Notes under the pieces: generated by a model
Databases searched by the model: none
Seen by the model: the letters and a program-made list of their open reading frames with translations, nothing else
Told to the model about the DNA's origin: nothing
Translations under genes and position numbers: made by a program
In this document: positions 12,861 through 25,689 of the stretch, in pieces
How the letters are laid out: each line of letters opens with the position of its first letter
How positions within the stretch are numbered: position 1 is the first letter of the stretch
Source of the DNA: Thuidium tamariscinum
Taxonomy: Eukaryota; Streptophyta; Bryopsida; Hypnales; Thuidiaceae
Direction of reading: 5' to 3'
Length of the DNA: 64,000 bases
Assembly (NCBI GenBank): GCA_947034885.2
Contig: OX344752.2
Location: 28,028,386-28,092,385, forward strand

Positions 12861-15800
12861 TTTATAATTAAAGGAATTGAAAGAAAAATAGAGGTTTTAG
12901 TGACATACCTTAGACCTTGCTTCATCAAACAAATATTCAAAAACTCCTCAAAATCCCCTTTTTGCGCCTTTCCCTCTTAATTTGAAAAATTTATTCACTA
13001 CAAATTTTTATAAATTTCTAGTACAAAGTTTGAAATTAAAATTCTACCACCTCTACTTCTTTCTAAGTTTCCTTCTATTCTTCACCTCCTCTTTTCTTTT
13101 CCACTAAGTTATTCTTTTCTTTGAACACTATCCTATTTTAATAAATCATGTTATTATAGTTAACTTTGTAATGGAATAAAACACTTTCTCCCAATTTCAA
13201 GAAATTCATTGAACATGGCTACATTCTTGCTTTCCTGCTTCATCAATTATTTCCTAAGTACTCATTTGAATCACCTCAAACACTTCTTTTGGATTTCTAC
13301 CTAATTCAATTCTATTTCAACTTCTTCATCTAACTTGCCTTCACCTTCTTCTAATTGCAACTCTGCTTCTATTGCATTTGCATGCCTTTTTCTTCTTCCC
13401 TATATCTAGTTAAATCTTCATGCAATTTGACTTCCTAGCTTGAGTGATTGCAACCTCCTAATCAAATTCTTTGCCTCTAATTAGCCTCTATGCCATTCTT
13501 TTGTATGAATTATAGAAATTGAGATCTTTTTAACAATGTTTGACTTTTCCTTTAAACTCCTACTCTTGCTCCCTTTGATGCTAATCCTATGCTCATCCTA
13601 TACAAGTCTATCATTTTGTCAAACTACTATAAATTTGGATTTTAGTTACAACTTTCTTCAAACTAATAGAAAGAGTCGAAAGCTAGTTCCAAAGTGAGGT
13701 TTAAATCAAGTTTGAATAAGCCAATCTAGCAAGCAATACCAAATTCAAGAACCCTCTAGAGCCTATCACACATCATTTTATAATTTGTAAAATTCCTACA
13801 ACCACCTCAACAAGTTCTAAAAGTTGGCTAGGTTCCACATGTTGTCTAAGTAGTAGCCAAACTCTTCTTAAATGTTGACTAGGTTGTTTTTCTACAATCT
13901 TGCCACGTAATAGCTTAGGATTTGTAGGACCCCTACTTGGCAATTGAGTGTATCTCCTAATGTGGCCTACTGTGTGGTAGCATGTAGTTGGATAAAATCC
14001 ATAAAAGCAAGAAACATAGTTTTGATAAGACTTGAACTAGTTTCATTTGGGTGGGTTTTGGAGGGAGGATTTCCACTAATTTTTTTCTCTTTACCACTAA
14101 TTTTGATTTTTTATGAATTTGAACACTAAGCCTCTATCTTGTGGGCGCTAAATCTTTTATACAAAATAAGGCAAAATTGATTTTTTTGTCAAAAAAATTT
14201 GGACCTTAAATTTGGTATTCCAAATTTAAGTTTTGGAAACTAAACTTGGCAAAATACTATAGAAACAAAGCAATTAACTTCTAACTATTTTGGGGGAATT
14301 TTTCTAAGACTCTTAGATTCAAAGCTTCACTAGTTTTTGGCTATTTTCTAAACTCTAACTAACTTCTAAATAAAAGGGGTAAAAGCTTTACCATGATTTT
14401 GGCTATTCTTTGAATTCTAACAAACTTCCAACAAACAAGGTGGTTTAGAGCTTCACCATGCTGAACAAAATCAAAGAAACAAAAATATAAGGCTTTGAAT
14501 AAGGTTAGTTTATAAAACAAGTTAGAATACACAAACTATAAGTTAGTACAACTTGGATTTGTACAACCACATGTTGTTACAAAAACAAATGTATACAAGT
14601 TGGTACAAACAATTGTCAATACAAAATAACACTCACAACTCAAGACCATAGAGGCCCTGAAAGTAGCATCTTCAAGGTATGGTGGTGGTGGTTTAAAAGA
14701 TTAATACAACAAAAACATAACAGTATTAATGGTGAGAACTTCAAACAATCAACTATGAAAAAAATAAAAAATGGAGTTTTAAATGATCTAAAAACACATA
14801 CGTTTAGTGATTTGGTTCAAAATTGGCTAAAATCCAAGTAGAGGGACCAAACAATGTCAATATACAACGAAATATACAAAAAAAATGGCTACAAAAGGTG
14901 TTTTGTGAGGAAAAGGAATGTAATTATATACTATTACAAGGGCACCCACCTCCTCTCATTTTTCAAGTGGTAAACTTATCAAGGAGGATTTTCATCCTAA
15001 TCTCCAGTTTTAAATTTTTTACATTGGATTCAAACTCTAACTTTTGGAAAAAGACTCCAAACCACAAGTGGATGGGGACATTGACTTGAGGAGGTCATAT
15101 AGGGTCATCAAAAGCTTCTTCGTCTTTATAAATTGCAAAAAATTCACAAAACTTAGTACCTACTTAAAACCAAAAAAGGTAAAAAATCCAACATTTGAAA
15201 TTTATCTTTTTCAAGAAAAGTAAGTAGATTGGATTCTATATTAGGTACAAGGGAGTAAAGAAAGATCCTATTTTGGCTTTATTCTAATTTTGTATGCATT
15301 CAAAATTTTGGTTGACTTTGTTGTAATCTTTAAATTTGTCGGCAATTGAAGAATCTTCTTGATTTGAGCACTCTAGCACTATTGGCTATTGGAATATCTT
15401 AAAACTTGTTGAAGAATCTTCCTTACATTAAAAATTATATATTTTGATTTTTTGAGATTTTACTTCAATTTGGATGATTTGATTAATTTCTTGAAATTTC
15501 CATCATAGATGAAAGTAGTTGATTATACAGAAGAGAATCTTTTGTATATAAAAAAAATTGGAAATTTTCATATAATTCAACAAAAGATATTCAAGCTTGT
15601 ACTTTTACATGCCAACTAACAAATAGAAATCAATTAGAAAATTGAAACATATCCTTGAAATTTTACCTATATTTTTCATTAGAGTTTTTTGGACCAATTT
15701 AGCTAGATTTTGTCACAGGAGTAATATATTTCAAGCCATTTTGGAATTTTCTATTTAACATTTATAATTTGTACAAATTCTTAGTTTCTGACCTATTTAC

Positions 15801-18750
15801 ATGTAGGATTTGGATCTATTGTGGATAAAATAACCATATTGGAATGTAACATATCTATTTTGGTTTTGCACTTTTTTGGGGGGGGGTTATATAAAATTAT
15901 ATTTGAATTTCTAAATCAAAAGAAATAAAATTGTGAGTCTCAACTCTCAAGTGACAAATTAAGAGCTCACAAATACTAAAAAAGAAGGTCAACAAAAGTT
16001 CAACAACAAAGACAAATATTCAAAATCCCACTTGTACAAACTTTTGTAAAACCTCCCATCAAGTGTGACAAACCATTCTTACATGGTTTGGAAGTTTGAT
16101 GTGGCAAACTATAATATCAACAATGCCCCTTATATGTAAACTCTACTTTTTAAAATATTTTGTATTTTATTCCAAAATTTATGAAAGAATTTCTTATATT
16201 TTTTCTATAAAACTAGATAGAAAAAATCTACTCATCTAGTGTCATCTTTTAGAATTTGATCTATCATCAAGCAAGGTCTCATATTTCCTTTAGGTAGAAG
16301 CATAAAACACTATGCAGTTTTTGTAGCATTTGCTACAATACTCATGATTTTTTGGAGAGTATTATATAATTAGAAAAATAATTTTTAAAATATAAAAAAA
16401 TTATACTCAATGTATATACCTTTAAGAAGAAGGTACCCTAGGATGGAAAAGCATAGAAAAATATTAAAGTAGGAGAACTAGAAAAGTGCAAAATTTCATG
16501 AAAATAGGTACTTAGACGTTTATTTTGTAAAAAATAGGGAAATGGATTCTTTTTTACAATAATATTTATAAATTTGGGAGAAATTTATTAAAAAGATATT
16601 TCACCAAAAGAATGATCTAAAAACCATCTTTAATATTCAAAAGTACGTGTACAAGGGAGGCTTGTTAGTACATATGTAGAGGAAAGAAACTAGTGATTTA
16701 AAAAAAATTCCTTTGATGGAAACATGCCTACTTGGCTACCTAGTATGGAAATAGACCGCAAAAATTTTAGCTCTAGATCATTAATTTTGGATACTCCCCA
16801 GTACTGAAAAGCCCTAAATCGTAAAGTGTGACAAATTAGCTAAATTGAAATTTAATTATGAAATTATTTTTTAATTTTTTTTGGAAAATAATCAATTTGA
16901 TTACTATCATATAAGATATCTCCAATAAAAATTTGAAGTTAATCTACTTCATACTTTGAAAGTTATAGTCAATCATGACAACTCTGTCATTTCAAGTGTG
17001 ACACAGTCTTTCATGCTTTCACCCCTTTAATCTAATACAATAATTAGCAAGTCCAACCTTTGTAGGGAAATCTACTATAGAAACATCACCAAGTAAGACT
17101 ATATGAGAAGTCAAGCACTTCTAAAAATCAACTTGAAGATACCTTTCTAGGCCCATTAGTTTACCAAGCCTATATTCTAGAACCTTATTGCTTGTCTTAA
17201 CAAACTTGTAAGCAAAAATATTCAAGGCTAGATACTTATATTGAATTTCAAGAAAAAAACATGTTTAGTTGAGTATAGTAGAGCTTAGCCCTCATCCTTC
17301 AAAAATTTCTTCTCTTGAGGTAGTCAAACTAGCTTCATAGTGAGGATCCAGACAACCAAAGGTGAACATTTTCTTATGAACTATTTTTAATAAAGACATC
17401 TTCATTTTCTGTTTCTTAAACTATACAATGATAGGGAGAATGTAAATTTGGAATATGAAAGTTAATATTACTAGTTCTATGAGGTAATTGTACCTAATTG
17501 TGACCCCTTTCAAACATTGAACCCTATATAATCTTGTTTGAAATATATTAGATGTACTCCTACTTCCAATATTTTGAAAATTATTAAATTTTTCATGTAG
17601 ATTTTGTAATGTATTAAAAAAAAACTAAAAGCCTCTCTTGACTTCCAACAAGATTGAACAAAAAAATTTAAGAATAGAAATAGTGTTCTAAAACTACTTA
17701 TGAGGATGATTTTAATTTAAAATACTTTGGTGAGATTTATTGACTCTTGACTTAAAAGAAGGAAGACTTGAATTTACAAAAGCTACATAAATTTTTTTTG
17801 AATAGGACAATATTTGAATTGTGAGTCAATGCTATTGGAACAAAAATCCTTGTGTAGCAAAGATATTTTCTTATTTTCTTAGTAGGGAACTAGAAATGGG
17901 ACTCATATTAACCCTAAAAGAACTATCTTTAATCCTTAAACAACCAAATGCTCATTCAAGGGACAATTGGAGTTTGGATAAAACATAGAGAAAAATATTT
18001 TTCCATCCAATTTATTTATTTTCCAAGTCCTTGAGTTCATTTTTAGTAAATAGTATTGCAAAATTCCTCATTATGATCTTATCGGCTTTTTTCTAAAGAG
18101 AAAGATGCTTAATCCATGGATGTAGGCCTATAGGGTGTGTAGACCATTTTTTGCTACTTGTTGTTGATGTGAATTTTTAGTCATAAAAGCAATATTTTTA
18201 AAATTTTGAATCCAACTAATGAAATGAAGCTTATTCATTGCACTTTCTACAACACTTGGAAGATTCAAAATATGTGAAATTTCAGTATTTTTGAGAGATA
18301 TGAACTTTGGATCTATAACTATGGTTTGTTGATTTTTTTCTTAATTATAGAAAATTTGGGATGACATCCTATTTTCTTATAGAATGATAAGGTAACTTTG
18401 CTTTATACCATGATTTTATATATTGCATTATAAATCAATAGAGAAAATATTACATTTTTTGAATGTATTTTTGTGTTTGATATGAATTTCCTCATTTTTT
18501 TTCTTAAAAAATTCATAGTATTTTCAATTTTTTCCAAAAAAAAATAAAAATTTGCAATGTGTAGCAAACATGTGGTTTTCATCTCTGAAAAATAAATCTA
18601 TTATATTAAGTATTGATGGTCACAACCTTGTGAGGACCCAATGTCACAAAAATGGTCACATTTTCATCCAAAATATTTCATCCAACATATTTTTCATCCA
18701 ATCCATTTCCTCCTAAGTTCAATCAATGATACACTGCAACAGATTTGTCC
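12861..18750. other. AT-rich non-coding DNA
   Basis: No gene is recognised. Open frames at 13944-14129 and 14823-15089 have no visible domain. A G9 run lies at about 15880. Short local repeats (GAAGAATCTTC near 15350-15420) are the only other structure. Confidence 0.45.
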
Positions 18751-18752
18751 TA

Positions 18753-19135
18753 AGAGCAAAACACCCATTCCTGTGCCTGTTCCTTGCAATGGACACTAGA
18801 TTCGCCTAAATGTATTAGTAGAGTTCCCTTAATGTGTTCGCCACATGTGATTGTAATTTGCTGACACAATTGTAGGACACATAGGAAAATCTGGTTGGCT
18901 GAGTGTTGATTTTCACAAGGTTCAGTTTTGGGGACACCTATAGGACGGTTTTACAAGTCTAGGGAGCCAACACTTTGAAAATTTGTAGAAATTACATATT
19001 GTAGCCAAAAAATCTAATTTCTTTTGGAATATTCATGATTTTCACTTGCTAATACTAGAAAAATATCATTTTTAGAAAATGCTGCCTCCAACTATACTGA
19101 ATTCCTTATTTTGACAGTGTTGGGTGTTTCCACTG
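18753..19135 (+). mobile_element. TA-flanked MITE, family T, copy 1
   Basis: A 383-bp element flanked by TA. The left end AGAGCAAAACACCCA pairs with the right end read in reverse (CAGTGGAAACACCCA). Internal landmarks shared with four other copies in the window are TTTGCTGACACA, CCTATAGGACGG, TCTAGGGAGCCAAC, TTTGAAAATTTGTAGAAAT and ATATTCATGATTTTC. TA duplication and short inverted ends suggest a Tc1/mariner-type (Stowaway-like) non-autonomous element, although the end sequence is not the canonical Stowaway one. Confidence 0.8.
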
Positions 19136-19602
19136 TAGTACTAACTTACTTACAAAAAATTTCATTCAAATCTAGTTGAAGCAAACAAAGTAATGGACAG
19201 TGAGGCTAGAACTCAATGGTCATGGGCCTGTCCTAATAAGAGGGTTATGGCAAATGTGTGAGTTTGGTCAGGATTGTCACATCCTCCACTCAGTCCATGA
19301 GTTTGTTTCTAAATATATGAAAAAGTTTGTTTTTATTCAAAAAAAAACATATGTATGAAGAGCCATTTGTTTCCAAAAGAAATGAAAAAAAATGAAACGT
19401 GGGCATAGGCACAATTTCCCAGACCAGATGACCACATCCCCACCCACACTAATTCCCTCTCCCTGTCTGCTCCTGCAATCAGAGGGTTGGCATGATCGCA
19501 ATGTCAACACCAAGGCATGCACCACACTACACTAATTAATTAATCCCCCAGGCAAGAGCTCTCCAAAATCTAAGTTACTGGAGGTTAAAAATCATCTCCC
19601 CA

Positions 19603-19653
19603 CTTTGCCCCTTGCAGGCAATGGAATTCTGTTTTATTTGTTTCAAAATTAAT
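19603..19653 (+). mobile_element. Truncated LINE/SINE-like 3' end with target duplication
   Basis: A 51-bp insert between near-identical 16-bp repeats (19587-19602 and 19654-19669, 15 of 16 matching, AAAAATCATCTCCCCA). It contains the diverged 3' signature GGCAATGGAATTCTG / TTTTATTTGTTTCAAAAT seen in several copies at 36.7-38.0 kb, followed by an A-rich end. This is a heavily 5'-truncated retroposed copy. Confidence 0.65.
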
Positions 19654-19878
19654 AAAAACCATCTCCCCATCCAAGAAGCAAACGGTTTTTCGTAATTTCA
19701 ATTGCTGATCAGTGATCTCAGAACAGATTCAAGGTTTTTATCCAAATGTTCATTTTTGGAAGATTTTTAAAAATTTATCCAAAGAGCATGAAAAAATTAA
19801 GTAGAAAATGAGCGAAATTTAGCTAATTTTGGGATCACTATTGCTGATATAGTGAGTACAGTTCAGAATTGGTAAATA

Positions 19879-20040
19879 GTAAGGTAAATCATCCCATTAT
19901 GGACCAAATGGGAGCAGACCCATTGTGGGTCAAATTGTATTGGTGGTGTACATTTAAGAACTTGAATGTACATCACCACTAAAATTTGACCCGCAATGGG
20001 TTTGCTCCCATTTATTCTGTATTGGGGTAGTTTACCCTAT
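19879..20040. mobile_element. Palindromic MITE (about 70-bp arms)
   Basis: The halves are inverted repeats: the left arm includes AAATGGGAGCAGACCCATTG and GTCAAATTGTATTGGTGG; the right arm is its reverse complement with about 85% identity by eye. The centre is TAAGAACTTGAA. The element would form one long hairpin and has no coding capacity. Confidence 0.8.
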
Positions 20041-20075
20041 TCCCTTCGTCCCAAAATGATCGTTGTGTTGGTCTT
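20039..20075 (+). mobile_element. Possible Stowaway-like end
   Basis: TATTCCCTTCGTCCCAAAAT directly abuts the palindromic MITE and resembles the classic Stowaway end (TA then CTCCCTCCGTCCC-like). No matching right end was found before the next element, so this may be a truncated copy or chance similarity. Confidence 0.25.
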
Positions 20076-20161
20076 GATTTTCTGTCCCAAAACAATTGTC
20101 CTTGTTGTACTTTGTGACCTAATGCATCTCCATGCTTGTCCGGCCAAAGGCACAAACTCTA

Positions 20162-20540
20162 GAGTAGAAACACCTAAAACCGTCCAAATAAGGAATTCAG
20201 CATAGTTGGAGGCAATTTTTTCTAAAAATAATATTTTTTTAGTGTTAGTGAGTGAAAATCATGAATATTAAAAAAAATAGATTTTTTGGATGCCGTATGT
20301 AATTTCTAAGATTTTCCAAAGTGTTGGCTCTCTAAACCACTGAAATTGTCAATGGATGCCCCAAAATTTGAATATTGCTAAAATTAGCGATGAATCTATC
20401 AGATTTTGGTATGTCCTTAATATGTGTCTTTGAATTAGAGTCAAGCATTTGGAAAACACATTAACTACAATCTAGGGACAATTTTGGATGACTCTAGGGT
20501 CCAATTCAAGGTACAAGTGCAGTATTAGGTGTTTTTCCTT
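20162..20540 (-). mobile_element. TA-flanked MITE, family T, copy 2
   Basis: 379 bp, TA on both sides. Same family as 18753-19135 but in the opposite orientation: left end GAGTAGAAACACCTAAAACC, right end GTATTAGGTGTTTTTCC, with internal GAATATTCATGATTTTCACT in reverse complement. Confidence 0.8.
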
Positions 20541-20852
20541 TAGGTATTTGATCGGGCTTGGTCAAAATTATTACCATGTAGCAAACACAACCCCAGCCAA
20601 AAACAAACTAGCCACAACCTAATTTGATGACAAAACAACCAAATGCTAAGCCTTGGCCATGACTTAGCAAGAAGATTGATTGTACTTTGCTTCCCGATAT
20701 TGAAATAGAGCCCCTCTAGCTAACCATCCAAATTTCAAATTTAAGAAAAAATGAAATGCTTACAAGCAATTTCATCTTAAAAAAATGAGACTTTTCTTGT
20801 CTTAGAAAAAAAGATGAAAAATTAAATTCATTTCAATTTTCAAGTGATTAGT
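20541..20852. other. AT-rich spacer
   Basis: No gene or element is seen in this interval. Confidence 0.5.
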
Positions 20853-21091
20853 GGAGCTCACTATATCCTCTTGGAGTGAGAAGGTGTCCCAACCCATATA
20901 TCAAGATGTGAGTTTAGAATGGGGCAAGGCTCCCTATATCCATTGAAGGTAGAAGGAGATGTCCTAACCCATGTAGGATATATGAATTTGAACTAGGAGT
21001 TCCTATTAATTCAAACTAGTTCAAATTCATAGATTCCACATGTGTTGAGACACCTCCCTCCACCCCATATGGACATAAGGAGCATTGCCCC
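20853..21091. mobile_element. Foldback element with a duplicated left arm
   Basis: The right arm (about 21015-21091, read in reverse: GGGGCAATGCTCCTTATGTC... then GAATTTGAACTAG) matches the left arm at 20921-20996 (GGGGCAAGGCTCCCTATATC... GAATTTGAACTAG). A second, more diverged copy of the same arm lies directly before it at 20853-20920 (GGAGCTCACTATATC...AGGTGTCCCAACCCAT). The arms thus hold 2 + 1 sub-repeats of ~70-77 bp. No coding capacity. Confidence 0.7.
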
Positions 21092-24000
21092 GATCCATTG
21101 CAAACTCAAAACAATTTTAAAACTCTTCATGCAAAAAGAGTTAGATCTCAAAGAATAAAAATTAATTCTTTTCCAGTTTAAATTTAAAGAAAAATAAAAT
21201 AGATTCCTTAATAATAGTATTTATTTCTTTTAGAGAGCTTCATATATCATTGTGTAGTAGATCAGATAATTGCCTCACAACTTGGCTAAAATTGCAAAGC
21301 ACTACGAAAGGCGTGATCCTGAGTCCAATTATGATTCAACTATACAAATGTTCTTAGCAAATTGGTCAAATTTGGATTATGATTGCTCTCTAGGACCAAT
21401 AGAACAATTCCAAGCATATTTTGTTTTGGTACTCTTCACAAGCCTAAGTGGCATCTTTCCCCTCAACTTGCCACTCAAATTGAATAGACCAAGAGACCCT
21501 AACGGATTGTTCACCTCCCTTCTTGGATTTATTTTGGTTTTTTAATGGTCACTATCAGTTTTCCAAAAAGTAGAAAACAAAAACAAAATACTTTAAGCAA
21601 TAGTTCCCTCTCCATCCATCCAATCATCAATTAAGAGACAAATGAAATAACTAAAGGGATCAATTAACATCATTTGTTCTTATTTTTTGCATCTTTTTTA
21701 GTGTTGCCAAATTGAAGCTTTGGAAGGCAAAACAAAGGTCTTCATACAGTTTCATCCCATCCAACTACTCACAAAATGACAACCTCACACTCAACAATTA
21801 AATGCCCATTGGCGCTCCCTCAAATGCCTCCAAAACTCACTTTTCAATATTCCAAATTTACAATTTGGAAACAAACTCTAAGACTCTAAAGTTTTGAGGA
21901 TGCTAGGAGTGCACTTAACTCTACTTATAGGACAAAACAGATTTTAAAAATATTATCTTCAACCTTAATCTCAAACATTTTGTCTAATAGGAAAATAATT
22001 TGGGAATAGAGGGACTATGACTTAAGTTGATAAGCTCCGGAAAAATCTCTCAATAATTTAATAATGGTGTTTCAAGAAATAGTTTTTTGCTTTGAAAAGA
22101 CAAAGTGAAATAATGAAAAAGGAGTATTCTACTTGAAGGTCAAATTCAATAAATTATGTCATTTTTGGTTTTAAAAAAAGAGACATATGTCATCTTCTGA
22201 ATGGTGACACAACCCCCAAAATATCTTATGCTTAAATTCAATTTTGGCATTTAAAGGCCAAATCACACCTTCATGTACAATAAAATTCAATCTAGCTATC
22301 TAAAGCAAATAATCTTGTAAACCCTAAGATGCCATGTTAGTCACGATGGAAATCACACTTTTGGAAATTGTTTGAATCATTTGCTAGAAAAAATCAAGAA
22401 CATTCATTGAGGTCAAATTAGTGTGCATGAATTTTCTTTTCACACAAATTTCAAGGATGAACACATGTACACATTTGGATGAAGTTAATGGGCTCTATTG
22501 TGAAAAAGAGTTTGCTCAAAGTTCACATCTACATTAGACAAGCCCACCCAATTAGAATACTTACAACCTTGCACACAATTTCAAATGTGTTTTAAATGTG
22601 TCTCAAATGTTTCAAATGTTTATTTGTAATGCATGTTTGACTTGGTATAAAGAAGCATGGAAAATATTTGAAAGGACCCATAGTACTTTTCATCCTATCT
22701 ACATTTGGGTTGCATGTCAACCTTTTGAAAGCATAATCTAAACTATATGCTTATGTCTTTATTATGAATGCCAAATCATTAAATATGTTAAGGAAAATCT
22801 GAACCGCAAGGTATACCAAATTATAATTTTTATGCATGTTAGTATAAAAGAAAATTATTTTAGTATTTTCATTGAATAATAAATCAAGCTCATAATTTCA
22901 AATTTCAATCAATTATGTTATAAAAAATTTAAACTTTTTTCTACATCATCAATATAAAACAATGAAAATATGCACATTTTTATATTACAAATAGCATATA
23001 AATCCAATGCTATCCTCCACAAAAAGTGATATGATTTTTAAAAATCCAAGGGGATGTAATTTACTAAATCAACCCATATTTGAGTGAAAAAAAATTTCCA
23101 AAGAAATTTCATATTAATCATGTATATTTCCAAAATAATTCTTATTTTTGATAACATCCTACAACATTGATGTCTTTGATCCCCAAAGTAAATTAGTTAG
23201 TCATCAAGTTCAAGAAATTTCTAACATATTATGTTGTTATTAATGCAATACTAACCAAAGTTATGGGTAATTATGTAGCAAATCAATATTGCAAAAATCT
23301 CTCAATCAAAATATACAAATATAGTTGTTATATCCATTGAAGTATTTATTTATTGTTTGTAGACCAAAGAGAGAAAAATCTTACATTATGCTACATATAA
23401 AGAAGTTTGAGGGAAACAATAATTGCTACTAGGGAAAAGCATCATATTGCAGCATACATGTTTGCTTGTTTGCCTAATTCCTATTGCCTCTCCACACCAA
23501 TTTATCCAATTAATTTTTCACACAAGTAAGGATTTGACTCCAGTGCAAATTGTGAATGGTTTGTTGTGCTATTCCATAGAAATCTACAAGATACTAATCA
23601 AGACATCTAGGTATTGAACCCCTTTAGTAATCAACATTGATGAATGATTAGGACTTAATCCTCAAATTTTGCAACAAAGCTTGTAAAGTTGTACTACAGA
23701 TTAAAAGTTTGGACATTATTGGATTTCCATCAAAGATTCTTCCAAATATTGAGCCATATTCTCCCCTTTGATTTTGGAAAAATATACTATTAACATGATG
23801 GAGTGCAAAAGTTCATTGAACATCCAAACTCTTGTTTGAGGAGGATATGAGACATTGACAAAATAGGTGTTAATTTTTTAGGGTCAACCAAAATGATATC
23901 AAAGGCTAATGTCCTACTAAATCAAGCAATCATCTTTTCATTTTAAGTTTAGTTGATCTTAACCTACATTCTATACATGTGTGATTGCTTAAAAAACGAT

Positions 24001-24125
24001 TTACCTAATACATTTGATGGAATATAGTAGGAAATTTAAGATAGAGAATTCTTCAACTATATATATCATTGAATTTTCTTCTAAAACACTAGACCCTTGC
24101 TTGTTAAAATTTACAAGCTCAATTT
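21092..24125. other. AT-rich non-coding DNA
   Basis: Open frames at 21270-21545 and 23423-23617 show no recognisable domain. No clear element boundaries. Confidence 0.45.
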
Positions 24126-24148
24126 CGCGCGCACACACACACACACAC

Positions 24149-24209
<61 letters not shown>
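24126..24209. repeat. (CG)(CA)n(TA)n compound microsatellite
   Basis: CGCGCG, then about nine CA units, then a TA/AT run of about 58 bp. Seen directly. Confidence 0.95.
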
Positions 24210-24213
<4 letters not shown>

Positions 24214-24539
24214 CTTTCATGATTCTTTATATTTTAACAAATATTGACTGTGAAATTTTTAATAAAACTTTAAATATTCTCTATTTTTTTTGCTTTATAC
24301 AATTATGATTTGCATTTTTTGTAAATAAGAAATAGCTTCTAATTGTAATTTAGAGTCCGTATATATAATATTAGGATTATAGTCTTAAGCTAATTTTTTG
24401 GGTTTAATAATGGTTTTTGATAATTCTTTTAGAAGTGTTTAGATAATTTTACCCTAACTCCTAAGAGACCTTGGTAAGTAGGAGAATATAGACTTTGAGC
24501 TTTAAGGGCTTGAAAACATTATAGTCTTAAGGTTTTTAT

Positions 24540-25677
24540 CAGGGTTGCTAAAGTATGAGCAATGAGTGTTGAGCATTGAGCATTGAGCAAGAAGATTTGA
24601 GCATTAAGAATTTTAAGAAAAAAATTTAAAAATGAACACTTAAAAATTAATTTTATAAAAAATAAATCTTTAGATGTAAATGCCTTATTTCATTCATTAC
24701 TTTAGATGGATGAAAATAATACCAGATGAATGTAGATGAAAAAATTAAGAACTATGGATGTAGATTATTCTTTGGGTTGTAAAGAGCCTTCATTGAAAGA
24801 ACTTTTTGGCATCGACAAAAGGCTCCTTGGATCCAAAGACTCTTCCTTGGGTTTAAAAGAGCCTTCGTTGCAAGAAGTTTTGGGCATCAAAAAAGGCTCC
24901 TCGGATCCAAGGAGGCTTTTAGGAATTCCGAGGAGGCTTGTAGAGAGACAATATTAAAAAGCAATGATGGTTTTAAGGCCTCTTCAATTCAAAGATGCTC
25001 TAAATGATCTTTTTGGCACAAATGAAGGGCTCATTAATTTGAAGTACCCTTATTTTAGTTCCAAAGTGGTTTCAATGAAAGACCTTTCTGGCACCAAAAA
25101 ATGCTCCTTGTATTCAAGGAGCCTTTCATGAATTCAAAAAGCCTTATTAAAAAAAGCCTTTTGGCACTAAGGAAAAGCTCCTCAAATCCGAGGAGCATTT
25201 TTTAGGTTCTAAAAAAGCTTATACTAAGAGAGCCCTTTGGCTCCAAAGAGGCTTTTAGGGAGACAATATTAAAGAGCACAAATGGTTCAAAATTGGTTTC
25301 AAAGAAGCTTATAATGAGTTGCAAAATTTTAACAATTTGGAAATTGAATGATGGATGATGGATGATGGATGATGGATGATGGATGATGGATGATGGATGG
25401 ATGACATGGATGAAGTTCATTCACACATGAATGAATGGGTGTTCATTCATGCAACCTTTTATTATACTATCAACTATTTTATATAATTTTTTTGTAGATT
25501 TAAAAAAGAAATTAATTTTAATTTTTTTGTCATTATTATTTTTGAATTTTATAATACTATTTATTCCTCTAATATGTTTATTTTTAGAAAACATTCTTGC
25601 AATGAGCGTTCAAGTTTCATTGTTCATTGCTCGTTGCTCAACGCTCATTGCTCCCCGCTCATACTCTAGCATCGTTG
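24540..25677. mobile_element. Non-autonomous DNA transposon with 10-bp target duplication
   Basis: The element is bracketed by identical AGGTTTTTAT copies at 24530-24539 and 25678-25687. Its ends are inverted: CAGGGTTGCTAAAGTATGAG on the left, and CAACGATGCTAGAGTATGAG when the right end is read in reverse, followed on both sides by repeated TTGAGCA/ATTGAGCA subterminal motifs. The interior is built from diverged short repeats (AGGCTCCTTGGATCC-like; GAGACAATATTAAAGAGCA at about 24937 and 25258), which produce a repetitive 73-codon frame at 24736-24957 that I regard as non-coding. The CAGGG start and an 8-10 bp duplication suit hAT; a 9-bp Mutator-type duplication cannot be excluded. Confidence 0.75.
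25350..25402 (+). repeat. 7-bp minisatellite (GATGGAT)n
   Basis: About seven head-to-tail GATGGAT units inside the transposon at 24540-25677. Confidence 0.9.
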
Positions 25678-25689
25678 AGGTTTTTATTA

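Noticed and set aside
24736..24957. 73-codon repetitive ORF (KEPSLKEL / KEPSLQEV blocks)
   Set aside because: Arises from internal DNA repeats of a non-autonomous transposon; no known domain.
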